Notes: generated by a model not told the origin, from the letters alone. A stretch of DNA of 64,000 bases from Lentilactobacillus farraginis DSM 18382 = JCM 14108 (GCF_000583655.1 NZ_BAKI01000002.1:62001-126000); one strand, 5' to 3'. Positions 48,722-57,331 are shown, numbered from the stretch's first letter. Made by a program: numbers and translations.

Positions 48722-50042
48722 ACTTAATGCTGCCGAGTTTCCAACGTTTCTGTATGATCAGGGCGATCGGATTGGTTTGCTCAAACGGATTTTAAAAGCA
48801 CTTGGCAGTCCCGATCAGAAATTTAAAATTATTCATATTTGCGGTACTAACGGAAAAGGATCTACGGCAATGATGATTACCGCAATTCTTAAACAAATGG
48901 GTCACCGGGTTGGGCTATTTACCAGTCCCTATATTGATGAAATTTACAATGGCATTCAAATTGACTTTAAAAATATTCCCAGTCGAATCTTCGAAGAAAA
49001 GATCTCGGTGATTGAAAAATTGCTGAGAACAGCAGCTTTTGCAAACGTTAAAGTTTCCGAATTTGAAGCGCAATTTTTAATTTCAATGTTGTATTTTGCC
49101 GAACAGCGGGTTGATTACGTTGTTTTGGAATGTGGCCTTGGTGGTGAACTTGATGCAACAAATGCCGTGGCCACAACAATGTACTCAATTTTTACCAAGA
49201 TTAGTTTGGATCATGTTGGTATTTTGGGAAATAATATTACAGAAATTGCGACTACTAAATCTAAAATTATCAGGCACCATAACGTTACGATTACGGCTCA
49301 GAATCAGTCGCTTGAAGCGTTGAAGGTATTAGAAAATGAAGCCGTGTCAAAACAGGCTGTCTTTTTGAACGCTGATCGGGTCACAATAACTACCTCGCAA
49401 CAATCAAAGCGTGGCAAACAGGTTCATTATCGAGCTTTGCTCGGGCACAGTGAGCAAAGCGGTACTTTTCGCTTTGGCTTGGCCGGGACCTATCAGCTTG
49501 AAAACTTGGCAACGGTATTGACTTGGTTTTTCGATTTTGTGAAACGAACGTCATTTCAACAACGACTGGATGGTATCTTGGATCATTCCTTGGCTGAATT
49601 GGTTGTACCGGGACGCTTTGAAACGGTTCAGCAAAAGCCAAAAATCATTTTGGACGGTGGCCATAATCCTGACGGCATCAGCGCATTTGTTGAGACGGTT
49701 CAGAAACTGTATCCAAATGCTCCTAAGCTGATTATTAATGGTTTTTTAAAGGATAAATCTTATGAAATAGCGGTTCAAAAACTGCTTACTCTCAAAAACA
49801 GCTCGTTTATTATCACAGAGCCGGAAAATCAGCAGCGCGAACTTTCACCGGTTAAATTGGCGGATGTTTATCAAAAATATACCAACCGGCAATTTCCAGA
49901 ATTTACTTCTCCGGTTAAAGCAATTAAGCAAGCTATTATGACGGCTTCACCAACTACTGTTATCTTAGTTGTTGGTTCATTTTATCTATTAAATCCGATT
50001 CGAACATATCTACTATCTAGGAGTGAGCGTAATGGAAATTAA
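48705..50042 (+). CDS. folC: Folylpolyglutamate / dihydrofolate synthase
   Basis: A 445-residue Mur-ligase-fold enzyme that adds glutamate to dihydropteroate and extends folate polyglutamates. The P-loop is HICGTNGKGSTAMM; FTSPYIDEIYNGI, VLECGLGGELDATNA and ILDGGHNPDGISAF are all diagnostic. ATG 48705 is five bases behind AGGTGAT; a GTG at 48696 overlaps that site. Translation is coupled to folKE upstream and to folP (11-base overlap) downstream. Confidence 0.93.
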   Translation: MGKQSELNAAEFPTFLYDQGDRIGLLKRILKALGSPDQKFKIIHICGTNGKGSTAMMITAILKQMGHRVGLFTSPYIDEIYNGIQIDFKNIPSRIFEEKISVIEKLLRTAAFANVKVSEFEAQFLISMLYFAEQRVDYVVLECGLGGELDATNAVATTMYSIFTKISLDHVGILGNNITEIATTKSKIIRHHNVTITAQNQSLEALKVLENEAVSKQAVFLNADRVTITTSQQSKRGKQVHYRALLGHSEQSGTFRFGLAGTYQLENLATVLTWFFDFVKRTSFQQRLDGILDHSLAELVVPGRFETVQQKPKIILDGGHNPDGISAFVETVQKLYPNAPKLIINGFLKDKSYEIAVQKLLTLKNSSFIITEPENQQRELSPVKLADVYQKYTNRQFPEFTSPVKAIKQAIMTASPTTVILVVGSFYLLNPIRTYLLSRSERNGN

Positions 50043-51123
50043 AAAAATAAACAATCGTCAACAAACATTCAGCGGCAACGTCACCATTTCTTTTAATGCG
50101 AATACAGAAGAATTACCCAAATTAATTAATCTGTTAGCTGACCAGACTGCCAATCTTTCGATTTCATCATCGTTAATCATCGCGACATTTACGCAGGCGG
50201 AATTGGCAGCTGTAATTAAAAGTTGGCCAGAAGTGTTTGGCGCTGAAAACGGTACGCTGCAGCAAATTCAGGCAGCTTCTCGAATCCACTTTAAGGGTCG
50301 GGGATTTGACTTTGATATTACAACCAAACCAATTATTTATTCGATTTTAAACTTGACGCCGGATTCATTTTACGATGGTGGGAGAAACGCTTCAATCGAT
50401 GGGGTTCTAAAACGAATTGAAGCAGAACTGGCAGCCGGAACTGCCATCTTTGAAGTCGGTGGCAAATCTTCCAAGCCGCACTTTGATGATATTAGTGCTG
50501 AAGAGGAGTGGGGGCGAATTAAACCGTTTTTGGACGCTATTCACAAGCGTTTTCCGAATATTGTTTTGGCAATTGATTCCAACACAAACGCGGTTATTGA
50601 AGAAGCGCTGAAAAATGGTATTCAAATTATTAACGACATCGATGGCTTTAATTCTCAAGCGAAACTGAATTTAGTTGCTAAATACAAACCTGCTGTTGTA
50701 ACGATGTTTAATGGTCGGAACTTCAATGAGCAAACGGAAACCTTATCAAAAACAATGATGGTTTTCTTTACACATACAATTAGCGATTTAACAGGCGTTG
50801 GGCTTGAAAAAGAAAACATTGTGATTGACCCGGGCGTTGGCTTTTCTGATCATAATACGTTAGCTTTTGATCTGATTAAGATGAAATTAACGAAATTAAT
50901 GGCAGAATTTCAAACACCGATTATGATTGCAATTTCGCGAAAAAGTTTTGCTAAACGGCTGTTTAATTTGGACTCAGCGGATGATCGATTGATTCCAACG
51001 CTGCTATTTGAAGCATTTATGACGGTTCTTGGCGGTCGGGTTATTCGGGTACATGATGCAAAAGAAACTCGTCAGTTAATCGATACTTTTGAGTTGCTAA
51101 AAGATCAGCTATTGCTAAAGTAA
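50032..51123 (+). CDS. folP: Dihydropteroate synthase with divergent loop 2
   Basis: A 363-residue protein: an N-terminal extension of about 95 residues, then the DHPS TIM barrel. Retained motifs are SILNLTPDSFYDGG, LAIDSN, IINDIDG, IDPGVGF, ISRKSF and IRVHDAKE. The usual GGESTRP of loop 2 reads GGKSSKP (143-149), losing the conserved Glu, Thr and Arg. The usual LMH of strand 5 reads VTMFNG. Those loop residues contact p-aminobenzoate in the true enzyme and are where sulfonamide-resistance changes fall, so activity or substrate preference may be changed. Start ATG 50032 behind GGAGTGAG. Confidence 0.85.
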   Translation: MEIKKINNRQQTFSGNVTISFNANTEELPKLINLLADQTANLSISSSLIIATFTQAELAAVIKSWPEVFGAENGTLQQIQAASRIHFKGRGFDFDITTKPIIYSILNLTPDSFYDGGRNASIDGVLKRIEAELAAGTAIFEVGGKSSKPHFDDISAEEEWGRIKPFLDAIHKRFPNIVLAIDSNTNAVIEEALKNGIQIINDIDGFNSQAKLNLVAKYKPAVVTMFNGRNFNEQTETLSKTMMVFFTHTISDLTGVGLEKENIVIDPGVGFSDHNTLAFDLIKMKLTKLMAEFQTPIMIAISRKSFAKRLFNLDSADDRLIPTLLFEAFMTVLGGRVIRVHDAKETRQLIDTFELLKDQLLLK

Positions 51124-51134
51124 AGGTGATAAAA

Positions 51135-51671
51135 ATGCCTCAAGATCCTTATTTGTCAGTGCTTATTAAGGCGATCGACCAACTTGCTGAGTTGCCGGTT
51201 TCATGGTTACCAGATAAAAAGTTGGTTCAAATTAAAGGAATTTTGACCGATCAGCAACCGGCTGAGCTTCGAAATCGAAAATCCAAGGTCCACTTGTCTG
51301 CCAGTGCGATGGTCTTTTCAAAAAATGCCGGCTTTTTTATTCGTCATCCGTATCTACGAACAACACTGCTGCCGGCCGGCCACGTTGAACCGGGTGAGCT
51401 GCCGATTAACTGCGCAGTTAGGGAATTTCATGAAGAAACCGGCTATCAGGTGAAGCCTGAAAGTGGTCAGCTGATTGATGTTAACCTGATTGCAATTCCA
51501 GCTAATCCGGTTAAGGGTGAGAGTGCGCATCAACACGTCGACTTTCGCTTTCACTTTTTAATTGAACCTGGTACTCGAAGCAATCCCGAATTACCGGTTT
51601 CTTTATTAACGCAAGCCCAAGCACCGACAGAGTTTGCAAAGTATTTTGCACTTATCAAATCAGGTGATTAA
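51135..51671 (+). CDS. Nudix hydrolase
   Basis: A 178-residue protein with a clear Nudix box, GHVEPGELPINCAVREFHEETGY (residues about 80-102; glycine, Glu, Arg-Glu and Glu-Glu all present). Nudix enzymes cleave nucleoside diphosphate derivatives. Set inside the folate operon it is a candidate for the missing dihydroneopterin triphosphate pyrophosphatase between FolE and FolB, a step that Lactococcus does with a Nudix enzyme. This is inference from location. ATG 51135 lies behind AAAGGTGAT. Confidence 0.85.
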   Translation: MPQDPYLSVLIKAIDQLAELPVSWLPDKKLVQIKGILTDQQPAELRNRKSKVHLSASAMVFSKNAGFFIRHPYLRTTLLPAGHVEPGELPINCAVREFHEETGYQVKPESGQLIDVNLIAIPANPVKGESAHQHVDFRFHFLIEPGTRSNPELPVSLLTQAQAPTEFAKYFALIKSGD

Positions 51672-51674
51672 GTT

Positions 51675-52478
51675 ATGTCAAATTACCAAGTTTATAATGC
51701 CGAATTGAATCGTTTCCCAGTTGTATTTGATTTGCCGCACAGTGGGACAACGATTACTGCCGAAATGGCTGATGCACTATTACCAACGGCTGTTTTAGCT
51801 AATACCGACTGGTTTTTAAGAGAATTGTATGATTTTTTGCCAGGGCTTGGGTTTACAGTTTTAGAAAATAACTTGAACCGGTATTTAATTGATCCCAATC
51901 GTGATCCGAATGAGGGACTAACTGGTGATTACTACCATCTTGTATATGCCAAGAATACGTTTGGCCATGCGTTGTATCAAACGCCACCGTCAAGTTGGGA
52001 AATTAATCGACGACGCGACCAATTCTATCAGCCGTATCATCAGCAGCTGCAAAAATTGCTTTCGATAAAGAAAGATACTTTCGGCAAGGTACTGTTGATT
52101 GATTTGCACAGTTTTGCCGAATATACACATCCATTTAACGGACCAACTGCTGATGTCGTTTTAGGAAATAATTATAACCAAACTGCCACCCAGGAAACGT
52201 TTGATTATTTCCAACAACATTTTCAATCAGTCGGTTACACGATTGGTGACAACTTTCCGTTTCGGGGTGGTTTTATTACTCGGCACTATGGCAGTAATCC
52301 CGGGATTCGTTCAATGCAAATTGAATTGCGTTATAATCGGTATATTGAGGACCGTTATTTTAGTGAAGAGATTTTGGAAAATTGGCAGCCACAAACATTC
52401 AATATGGCAAAGCAACGCTTACAACGAATTTTTCAACAATTGGCAGCTGATTTGGCAGCCAATCGATTCTCGTTTTAG
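51675..52478 (+). CDS. N-formylglutamate amidohydrolase family protein (HutG-like)
   Basis: A 267-residue protein of the FGase family. Visible are VFDLPHSGTTI near the start (His of the zinc site), the NRYLIDPNRDPNEG segment, LLIDLHSFAEY with the conserved Asp-Leu-His-Ser, and FRGGFITRHYG with IEL(R)YNRY. FGases release formate or another acyl group from an N-acyl glutamate. No histidine degradation genes are near; it begins three bases after the Nudix gene and seems part of the folate operon, so its substrate could be a folate breakdown product. That last point is inference. Confidence 0.83.
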   Translation: MSNYQVYNAELNRFPVVFDLPHSGTTITAEMADALLPTAVLANTDWFLRELYDFLPGLGFTVLENNLNRYLIDPNRDPNEGLTGDYYHLVYAKNTFGHALYQTPPSSWEINRRRDQFYQPYHQQLQKLLSIKKDTFGKVLLIDLHSFAEYTHPFNGPTADVVLGNNYNQTATQETFDYFQQHFQSVGYTIGDNFPFRGGFITRHYGSNPGIRSMQIELRYNRYIEDRYFSEEILENWQPQTFNMAKQRLQRIFQQLAADLAANRFSF

Positions 52479-52511
52479 CGGTTTTTAAATAACCGAAATA
52501 AAAGGGGTAGT

Positions 52512-52970
52512 ATGACAAAAATGACCGAAGATGATCGTAATACTGACCAATTGGTAGGTATTCGAAAAATGATTGCTGAAGATTACGCTGATGCTTATGC
52601 ACTCTGGAAAAAGACGCCTGATATGTCATTACAGGAACAGAATGACAGCTTCGAAGCAATTAGTCGATTAATTCAGTTTAATCCTGATTTTTGTTTTGTT
52701 GCTGAAAAAAATGGCCAGCTGGTTGGCACAATCTTAGGCGCTACTGACGGTCGGAATGGTACAATTTATCATCTGGTGGTTGCTAAAGAAGTTCAACGTC
52801 AAGGAATTGCTACCAAGTTGGTTAATTTAGTTGTAAAACAGTTACGTGAAGTTGGTATTAAAAAAATTTCCGTGATGATAACAAAACGTCAGTTAACCGG
52901 AGTGGCTTTTTTACAGCATCTAAAATTCACGAAACGCTTGGATATTGAAACCTATAGCAAAATTATTTGA
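52512..52970 (+). CDS. GNAT family acetyltransferase
   Basis: A 152-residue GNAT protein. IRKMIAEDYADAYALW starts the fold, FVAEKNGQLVGTILG is strand 3-4, and HLVVAKEVQRQGIATKLV is motif A with the acetyl-CoA pyrophosphate loop (QRQGIA). The acceptor is unknown. ATG 52512 follows AAAGGGG. It comes 33 bp after the FGase-like gene and may close the operon. Confidence 0.82.
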   Translation: MTKMTEDDRNTDQLVGIRKMIAEDYADAYALWKKTPDMSLQEQNDSFEAISRLIQFNPDFCFVAEKNGQLVGTILGATDGRNGTIYHLVVAKEVQRQGIATKLVNLVVKQLREVGIKKISVMITKRQLTGVAFLQHLKFTKRLDIETYSKII

Positions 52971-53038
52971 TTTTGGTTCATCATTTTTTAGGTTGAATCG
53001 TGATTTTTTAAATTTAATAGTGTTTGAAGTAGTTCCAA

Positions 53039-53073
53039 CGAAAGATTACTTGTATATTTTAGGTAATCTTTCG
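53039..53073 (+). terminator. Terminator after the GNAT gene
   Basis: An 11-bp stem CGAAAGATTAC / GTAATCTTTCG (arms at 53039-53049 and near 53063-53073) followed by a T-rich stretch. Confidence 0.6.
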
Positions 53074-53173
53074 TTTCGGTTTTATGGGAAGCGTGGGGAG
53101 TGGTGTGATTTTTGGTATTTAAATGCTACTTTACATAATATACATTATGCGAAGTAAGTACTTAAACGAAAAG

Positions 53174-53212
53174 AAACGTCAAAATAGTCCAAAACTATCT
53201 GACGTTTTTTTA
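53174..53212. terminator. Bidirectional terminator near the end of licD
   Basis: AAACGTCA (53174-53181) pairs with TGACGTTT (53200-53207), with ATAGT/ACTAT inside and a T-run after. The stretch 52971-53248 holds only this and the preceding hairpin. Confidence 0.65.
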
Positions 53213-53248
53213 TTTAAGTCGTTTTAATTAATGATTTAAATTATACAC

Positions 53249-54115
53249 TTAACCAGCTTGTGCTTCAAATCCATTTGTTTGAATATCCGACTGATTATTT
53301 GCTGCTTCTTCAGATAAAACTTGTGGATTGTCAACCGATGCTTTTAAAATATGACGCTGAACGCGTTTCTCAACCGGCGGTAATTTCATATAATCACCAT
53401 ACAAGCGTCGTAAGTATGAATCATAGTCAGCTAACACCGGAACCGTTAATTTCTCGAATTTCATCTTGGTAAATTGATGGATTTCATTTGGCAGGATTCT
53501 TTCTTTGCCGTATTCATACGGTGATGATAGATTTACGTAAGTCAAGTCCGGATGATGATCGTATTTTGTCATGATTCGAAATCGTAAATCATAAAGCTGA
53601 TCCAACGTCATTGCTGCATATTTCGTATCAGTTGGGACATCAGGACACATGTCAGGATAAAAACGCCGTCTGATTTCTTTTAAAATACTTTGTAGCGCCT
53701 GTGCTTGAAGACGTTGCTGACGCTGGTGTGATGGCATCTTATCAAATGGAAAAACATCAATAAAAATGCCATTTTGAGACTTGGCTTCTTCGCGGCCACG
53801 CTCTAAAATCTGGGTACCTTTAAACATTACTTTGGCAAAATCATACTCATAAGCCGGATTTAAACGATTTTCCTGAACAAAATATGCTGTAGACTTAAAT
53901 TCCGTTGGTGCAACTTGGAGAAACTTTTCAAAATCATGTCGAGTGAATCCAATATCAATATCGTCATCCCAAGGAATAAACCCGTGATGACGGACAGCAC
54001 CGATTGCGGAGCCTCCAGTCATAAAATATTTGATATGGTGTTTGGAACTCAATTTTGCTACTTCTTGTAGGATGTCCAATTGAATCCCGTGAATTTGCTT
54101 CATATCAACCATCAT
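53249..54115 (-). CDS. LicD family phosphotransferase / nucleotidyltransferase
   Basis: A 288-residue LicD protein. The signature FMTGGSAIGAVRHHGFIPWDDDIDIGF (residues about 31-57, quoted only as a range) carries the metal-binding DDDID. FIDVFPFDKMP and the final WYGDY-like RLYGDYMKLPP also fit. LicD proteins transfer phosphocholine or similar phospho-groups to cell-surface polysaccharides or teichoic acids. No other lic or glycan gene is close, so it stands alone with its own promoter. Two or three Met codons cluster at the start; 54115 is behind a G-rich AAAGGGGG sequence. Confidence 0.87.
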   Translation of the reverse strand: MMVDMKQIHGIQLDILQEVAKLSSKHHIKYFMTGGSAIGAVRHHGFIPWDDDIDIGFTRHDFEKFLQVAPTEFKSTAYFVQENRLNPAYEYDFAKVMFKGTQILERGREEAKSQNGIFIDVFPFDKMPSHQRQQRLQAQALQSILKEIRRRFYPDMCPDVPTDTKYAAMTLDQLYDLRFRIMTKYDHHPDLTYVNLSSPYEYGKERILPNEIHQFTKMKFEKLTVPVLADYDSYLRRLYGDYMKLPPVEKRVQRHILKASVDNPQVLSEEAANNQSDIQTNGFEAQAG

Positions 54116-54191
54116 ATGAAAGCCCCCTTTATTTCGTTAATCCTTATTTCATCTAAAAACCTCTTTTGACTATTTTTTGTTCGTCTATGCT

Positions 54192-54220
54192 ATTTTATTG
54201 AGTTTATGAATTCAGGTCAA
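54192..54220 (-). promoter_or_regulatory. Promoter of licD
   Basis: On the minus strand TTGACC (54220-54215), a 17-bp spacer and TAAAAT (54197-54192), about 75 bp before the licD start. Confidence 0.6.
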
Positions 54221-54259
54221 ATATTTAGTCTGTAATTATACAAAATCAGTCTTAAAATG

Positions 54260-54268
54260 TGCTATAAT
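54260..54268 (+). promoter_or_regulatory. Extended -10 promoter reading toward xerS
   Basis: TGC followed by a perfect TATAAT (54263-54268). No good -35. Transcription would start inside the left arm of the palindrome that follows. Confidence 0.4.
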
Positions 54269-54304
54269 ATAACTTAATAAAACCAGTATTTTATTAAGTT
54301 ATAT
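54267..54304. other. Perfect 16-bp palindrome with 6-bp centre; possible Xer site or operator
   Basis: Arms ATATAACTTAATAAAA (54267-54282) and TTTTATTAAGTTATAT (54289-54304) are exact reverse complements around CCAGTA. A six-base centre between inverted arms is the geometry of Xer recombination sites, and the next gene is xerS. No T-run follows, so it is not a simple terminator. The rest of 54116-54692 is AT-rich with no gene; I see there only an 8-bp inverted pair ATTGTCTA/TAGACAAT (54570 and about 54614). Confidence 0.45.
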
Positions 54305-54692
54305 CGCAAAAAAGATCGCTATCCCTGTTAAAACAAGCTTTTTAATTAGTACATTTCTTCGATTTTTTATTTAAATATCGCCATTTTCATGTACGCGATC
54401 AATAATTAACCAGACTGATTTAATCAGTTCAGCTTTAATAGAAATTATAGCCGATTAGCTACCAGTTTTTTTCAAAGCCTGTTAACCTTAAATATTGTTA
54501 ACCCACCATCTTTAATTACAAATGTTCTTAATCTAAAAAATCTCATAATTACCGAAACAGTGAAAAACGATTGTCTAGTATCCCATTAATCACGATTTAA
54601 AATAAAGTCTCTTTAGACAATTACGGATACGTCAATCGACCTTAATTCAAAAAATCATCAGATAGTTTCTAAAAATATTAAAGGAGAATAAC

Positions 54693-55804
54693 ATGAAAAA
54701 AGCCAGTTACATCGCAAACAATGAATCGATCGTTACCAAAATGCCCAGTTATGTTCAGGACTACTATTTGGAAAAATCAACGGTCCCCCTTTCACCGGCA
54801 ACGTTGTATCAATATCTAAACGAATTTAACCGTTTTTTCACTTGGGTGATTGACACAGGCATCACCAAAGCCAACAAAATCAGCCAAATTCCCCTCACAG
54901 ATCTGGAACATTTTAAAAAACAGGACATGGAGCTTTACAAAGCTTTTTTACTGAATCGTGGTAAAGAAACGGCTAAAGACCCGCAAGGCACACTGTCTCA
55001 TCGAACAGTTAACCGTTCTTTAAACGCCCTCTCTGCCTTATTCCGCTTTTTAACCGAAGAATCCGAAAACGATGATGGTGAACCTTATTTCTATCGGAAC
55101 GTAATGAAAAAGATTGCGCTGGTTCCGGACAGTGAAACTTATCAAACCCGAGCGCACAACATTAAGGACAAGCTGATGTTGGGAAATGCCGACGTAAATT
55201 TTTTAAACTATATTTTAACCGATTATCCAAACCAACTGGCTGGAAAACGAACCCGCAAAATGTATGAACGTGACCGGGAGCGTGACGTTGCCATTAACGC
55301 CCTAATGCTTGGGACTGGTATCCGGGTGTCGGAATTAACCAATGCCAATTTATCCGACCTGAGTCTAAAAAAGCCACCATTTCTGTTCAACGAAAAGGTG
55401 GCAAACGCGATTCAGTCCCGATCGCTGCATGGGTCTTGCCATATATCAAGCCCTACTTAACAATTCGTTCAAAGCGTTACCACGCTTCTTCAGCCACCCC
55501 TGCCCTCTTTTTAACAAAAGGGGCGGACCAACCCCGGCGGATTTCAACTGCCACCGTGGAGTTGCTGGTCGCAAAATATTCACAGGCATTTAACCATGTC
55601 CGGATTACCCCTCATAAGTTGCGGCACACGCTGGCTTCAAAACTATACCTGGAAACCAACAATGAGCACCTTGTTGCTACCCAGTTGGGGCAAACTTCGA
55701 CTAAAGCCACTGGTCTGTATACGCACATTGTTGATACGAGACAGAAAAAAGCGTTGGACAATCTCCATCATTCAAAAGAAGAACCGGACAATCATAGCGA
55801 ATAA
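54693..55804 (+). CDS. xerS: Tyrosine recombinase XerS (frame broken once)
   Basis: About 370 residues when repaired. It matches streptococcal XerS throughout: an N-terminal SAM-like domain (LYQYLNEFNRFFTWVI, EPYFYRNVMKKI) and a catalytic domain with Arg in GTGIRVSEL, Lys in QRKGGKRDS, HKLRHTLA, and Tyr in GLYTHI. XerS resolves chromosome dimers alone, in place of XerC/XerD. The break near 55370 lies in an A run; adding one base restores LKKATISVQRKGGKRDS. The residue usually His in LGH is Gln here (LGQTSTKATG). Its coding strand is C-rich, unlike the plus-strand genes before it. ATG 54693 follows AAAGGAG. Confidence 0.9.
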
Positions 55805-55812
55805 TATTAACC

Positions 55813-55869
55813 AAAAACGACCACTGACAAATGGATTCATGATAATTCCTTTTGCCTACAGTCGTTTTT
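55813..55869. terminator. Possible bidirectional terminator after xerS
   Basis: AAAAACGAC (55813-55821) and GTCGTTTTT (55861-55869) pair, but the loop is about 39 nt. It lies between convergent genes. Confidence 0.35.
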
Positions 55870-56281
55870 AGGCCTGTCGCCATAATTGATCATCGAAATA
55901 TCCCAAACTATTTATCGCTAACGTTTTAAAATAGGCCAACAGTTCAACGGCACTTCCCTTACTAATTTGAGCAATTGCGTTTAACCCTGAACCGGTAGGC
56001 ACCACCGCGCTCATTGTTGTAATCTCGTTGCCGTTTCGAATTGTCACCTTGGAACATGTAATTGTCCATTTATCCAAAACATTGGGCGCAAAGATCAAAA
56101 ATAAATTAAAATCATCTGATAAATAAGCCGGCAGCATCCAAGCTGTTTCGTCTAGTGGTTCGGGCGATAAGTTTCCCTGCAGTGCAAATTCTTGGATATT
56201 GGCCCGAGTTGGAACCTTTTTTAACACAAAAATCGTTTTTTCAAATGCCGGTGTCCCTAATTTTAATTCAGGATTTTCCAT
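55868..56281 (-). CDS. Hypothetical protein, second gene of a two-gene unit
   Basis: A 137-residue protein I do not recognise. It has no signal peptide or membrane segment, is rich in beta-prone stretches (TIFVLKKVPT, FNLFLIFAPNVLDKWTI) and ends in a short helix. ATG 56281 lies about nine bases after a GGGGGG stretch that serves as ribosome binding site. It starts 15 bp after the stop of the next gene upstream (56297-57223), so the two are probably one operon. No function is proposed. Confidence 0.7.
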   Translation of the reverse strand: MENPELKLGTPAFEKTIFVLKKVPTRANIQEFALQGNLSPEPLDETAWMLPAYLSDDFNLFLIFAPNVLDKWTITCSKVTIRNGNEITTMSAVVPTGSGLNAIAQISKGSAVELLAYFKTLAINSLGYFDDQLWRQA

Positions 56282-56296
56282 AAATTTGCGCCCCCC

Positions 56297-57223
56297 TTAC
56301 GTAAAGTTTTCACGGTAAAACTGATATTTGTTTTTAATTGCTTGAATCTGATTGTCCATGACATGTTCAACCCCGGCAGCATCCACATGAAATGCTTGCC
56401 GAATAATTTGATCCAACTGCTGTTTAACTTGAGGTGCTTTCCTTAAAATTGGTGATAATGGTGTCGTCATAATTTCAAATTGCTTGGTATACGCTGGTAT
56501 CAGTATTCGCTTAAAAGCTTGATAAACATCCGCTAAGACCTTTGAGTAAACTTTATCGGCATACTTTAGCTCAACAGCTTCCAATTGCTGATAATAAGCA
56601 TCATTTGTCAACCCTCGCCGATTTTTAACAATATGCTGTTCATCATACTCGTGCGTTAAGTAAGCGTCCCAATCCCGATAGGCATAGGTCGTCATTTTAA
56701 CCACCAGTTGTCGACCCGCTTTTTGAACGTTGGCAGGTACTATTTGACCTGATGGATCAATTAAATAAGGCTTAACCAGATACGTCGTCACGTAATCGTA
56801 AAAAGTATCCGGAATTAACTCCTGGTCGCGATCTTCACGGTACAGCTCGCCGACGCCCACTAACTTGGGCAATTGAATCAGACTTAATCGAGTCTGGTTA
56901 ACCGCATAAATAATGTCTTCCAATTCAGGCGTAATATCAGTTGCTCGACTGATAATTTGCAAAATATGGGTATACAACCGCACTAAAGCATTCAATTCGG
57001 TAGTTTGATTTGGATAAACGCCCATCTGCCGTTCATACTTTCTGGTTTCACGTTCCAATTGTTCTTCGAGTGCCGTCGTGGCCCGTTCGACCTTAACCGG
57101 CAACTCGGGGCGCTCAAATGATTCTCGGGCTGCCGAGCGCACGGCATCCCTTAACACCGGCCGCATCTCAACAAAGTCGGGAAATTCAAAAACATTTTGA
57201 AAGTCGGATTCTTGATTATTCAA
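56297..57223 (-). CDS. Hypothetical protein, first gene of a two-gene unit
   Basis: A 308-residue, charged, mostly helical protein that I do not recognise. It has a Glu/Arg-rich stretch around residues 40-70 (ERATTALEEQLERETRKYER) that could form a coiled coil, and no membrane segment. I choose TTG 57223, six bases behind GGGAGAG; a GTG at 57247 is in frame but weaker. It lies just beyond the narI terminator on the same strand, so it is not clearly part of the nitrate reductase operon. Confidence 0.7.
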   Translation of the reverse strand: MNNQESDFQNVFEFPDFVEMRPVLRDAVRSAARESFERPELPVKVERATTALEEQLERETRKYERQMGVYPNQTTELNALVRLYTHILQIISRATDITPELEDIIYAVNQTRLSLIQLPKLVGVGELYREDRDQELIPDTFYDYVTTYLVKPYLIDPSGQIVPANVQKAGRQLVVKMTTYAYRDWDAYLTHEYDEQHIVKNRRGLTNDAYYQQLEAVELKYADKVYSKVLADVYQAFKRILIPAYTKQFEIMTTPLSPILRKAPQVKQQLDQIIRQAFHVDAAGVEHVMDNQIQAIKNKYQFYRENFT

Positions 57224-57331
57224 ACGAAACTCTCCCAATTTTCTCACCTTGATTTATATTTTATAATTTCTTTTATGACCATGATAACGGGAATGTCGGT
57301 AACGGACTATTAGGGAAATGGATAAATAAAA

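Noticed and set aside
54693-55804. xerS as a phage or mobile-element integrase
   Set aside because: Its sequence follows chromosomal XerS closely and no attachment repeats or cargo genes flank it.
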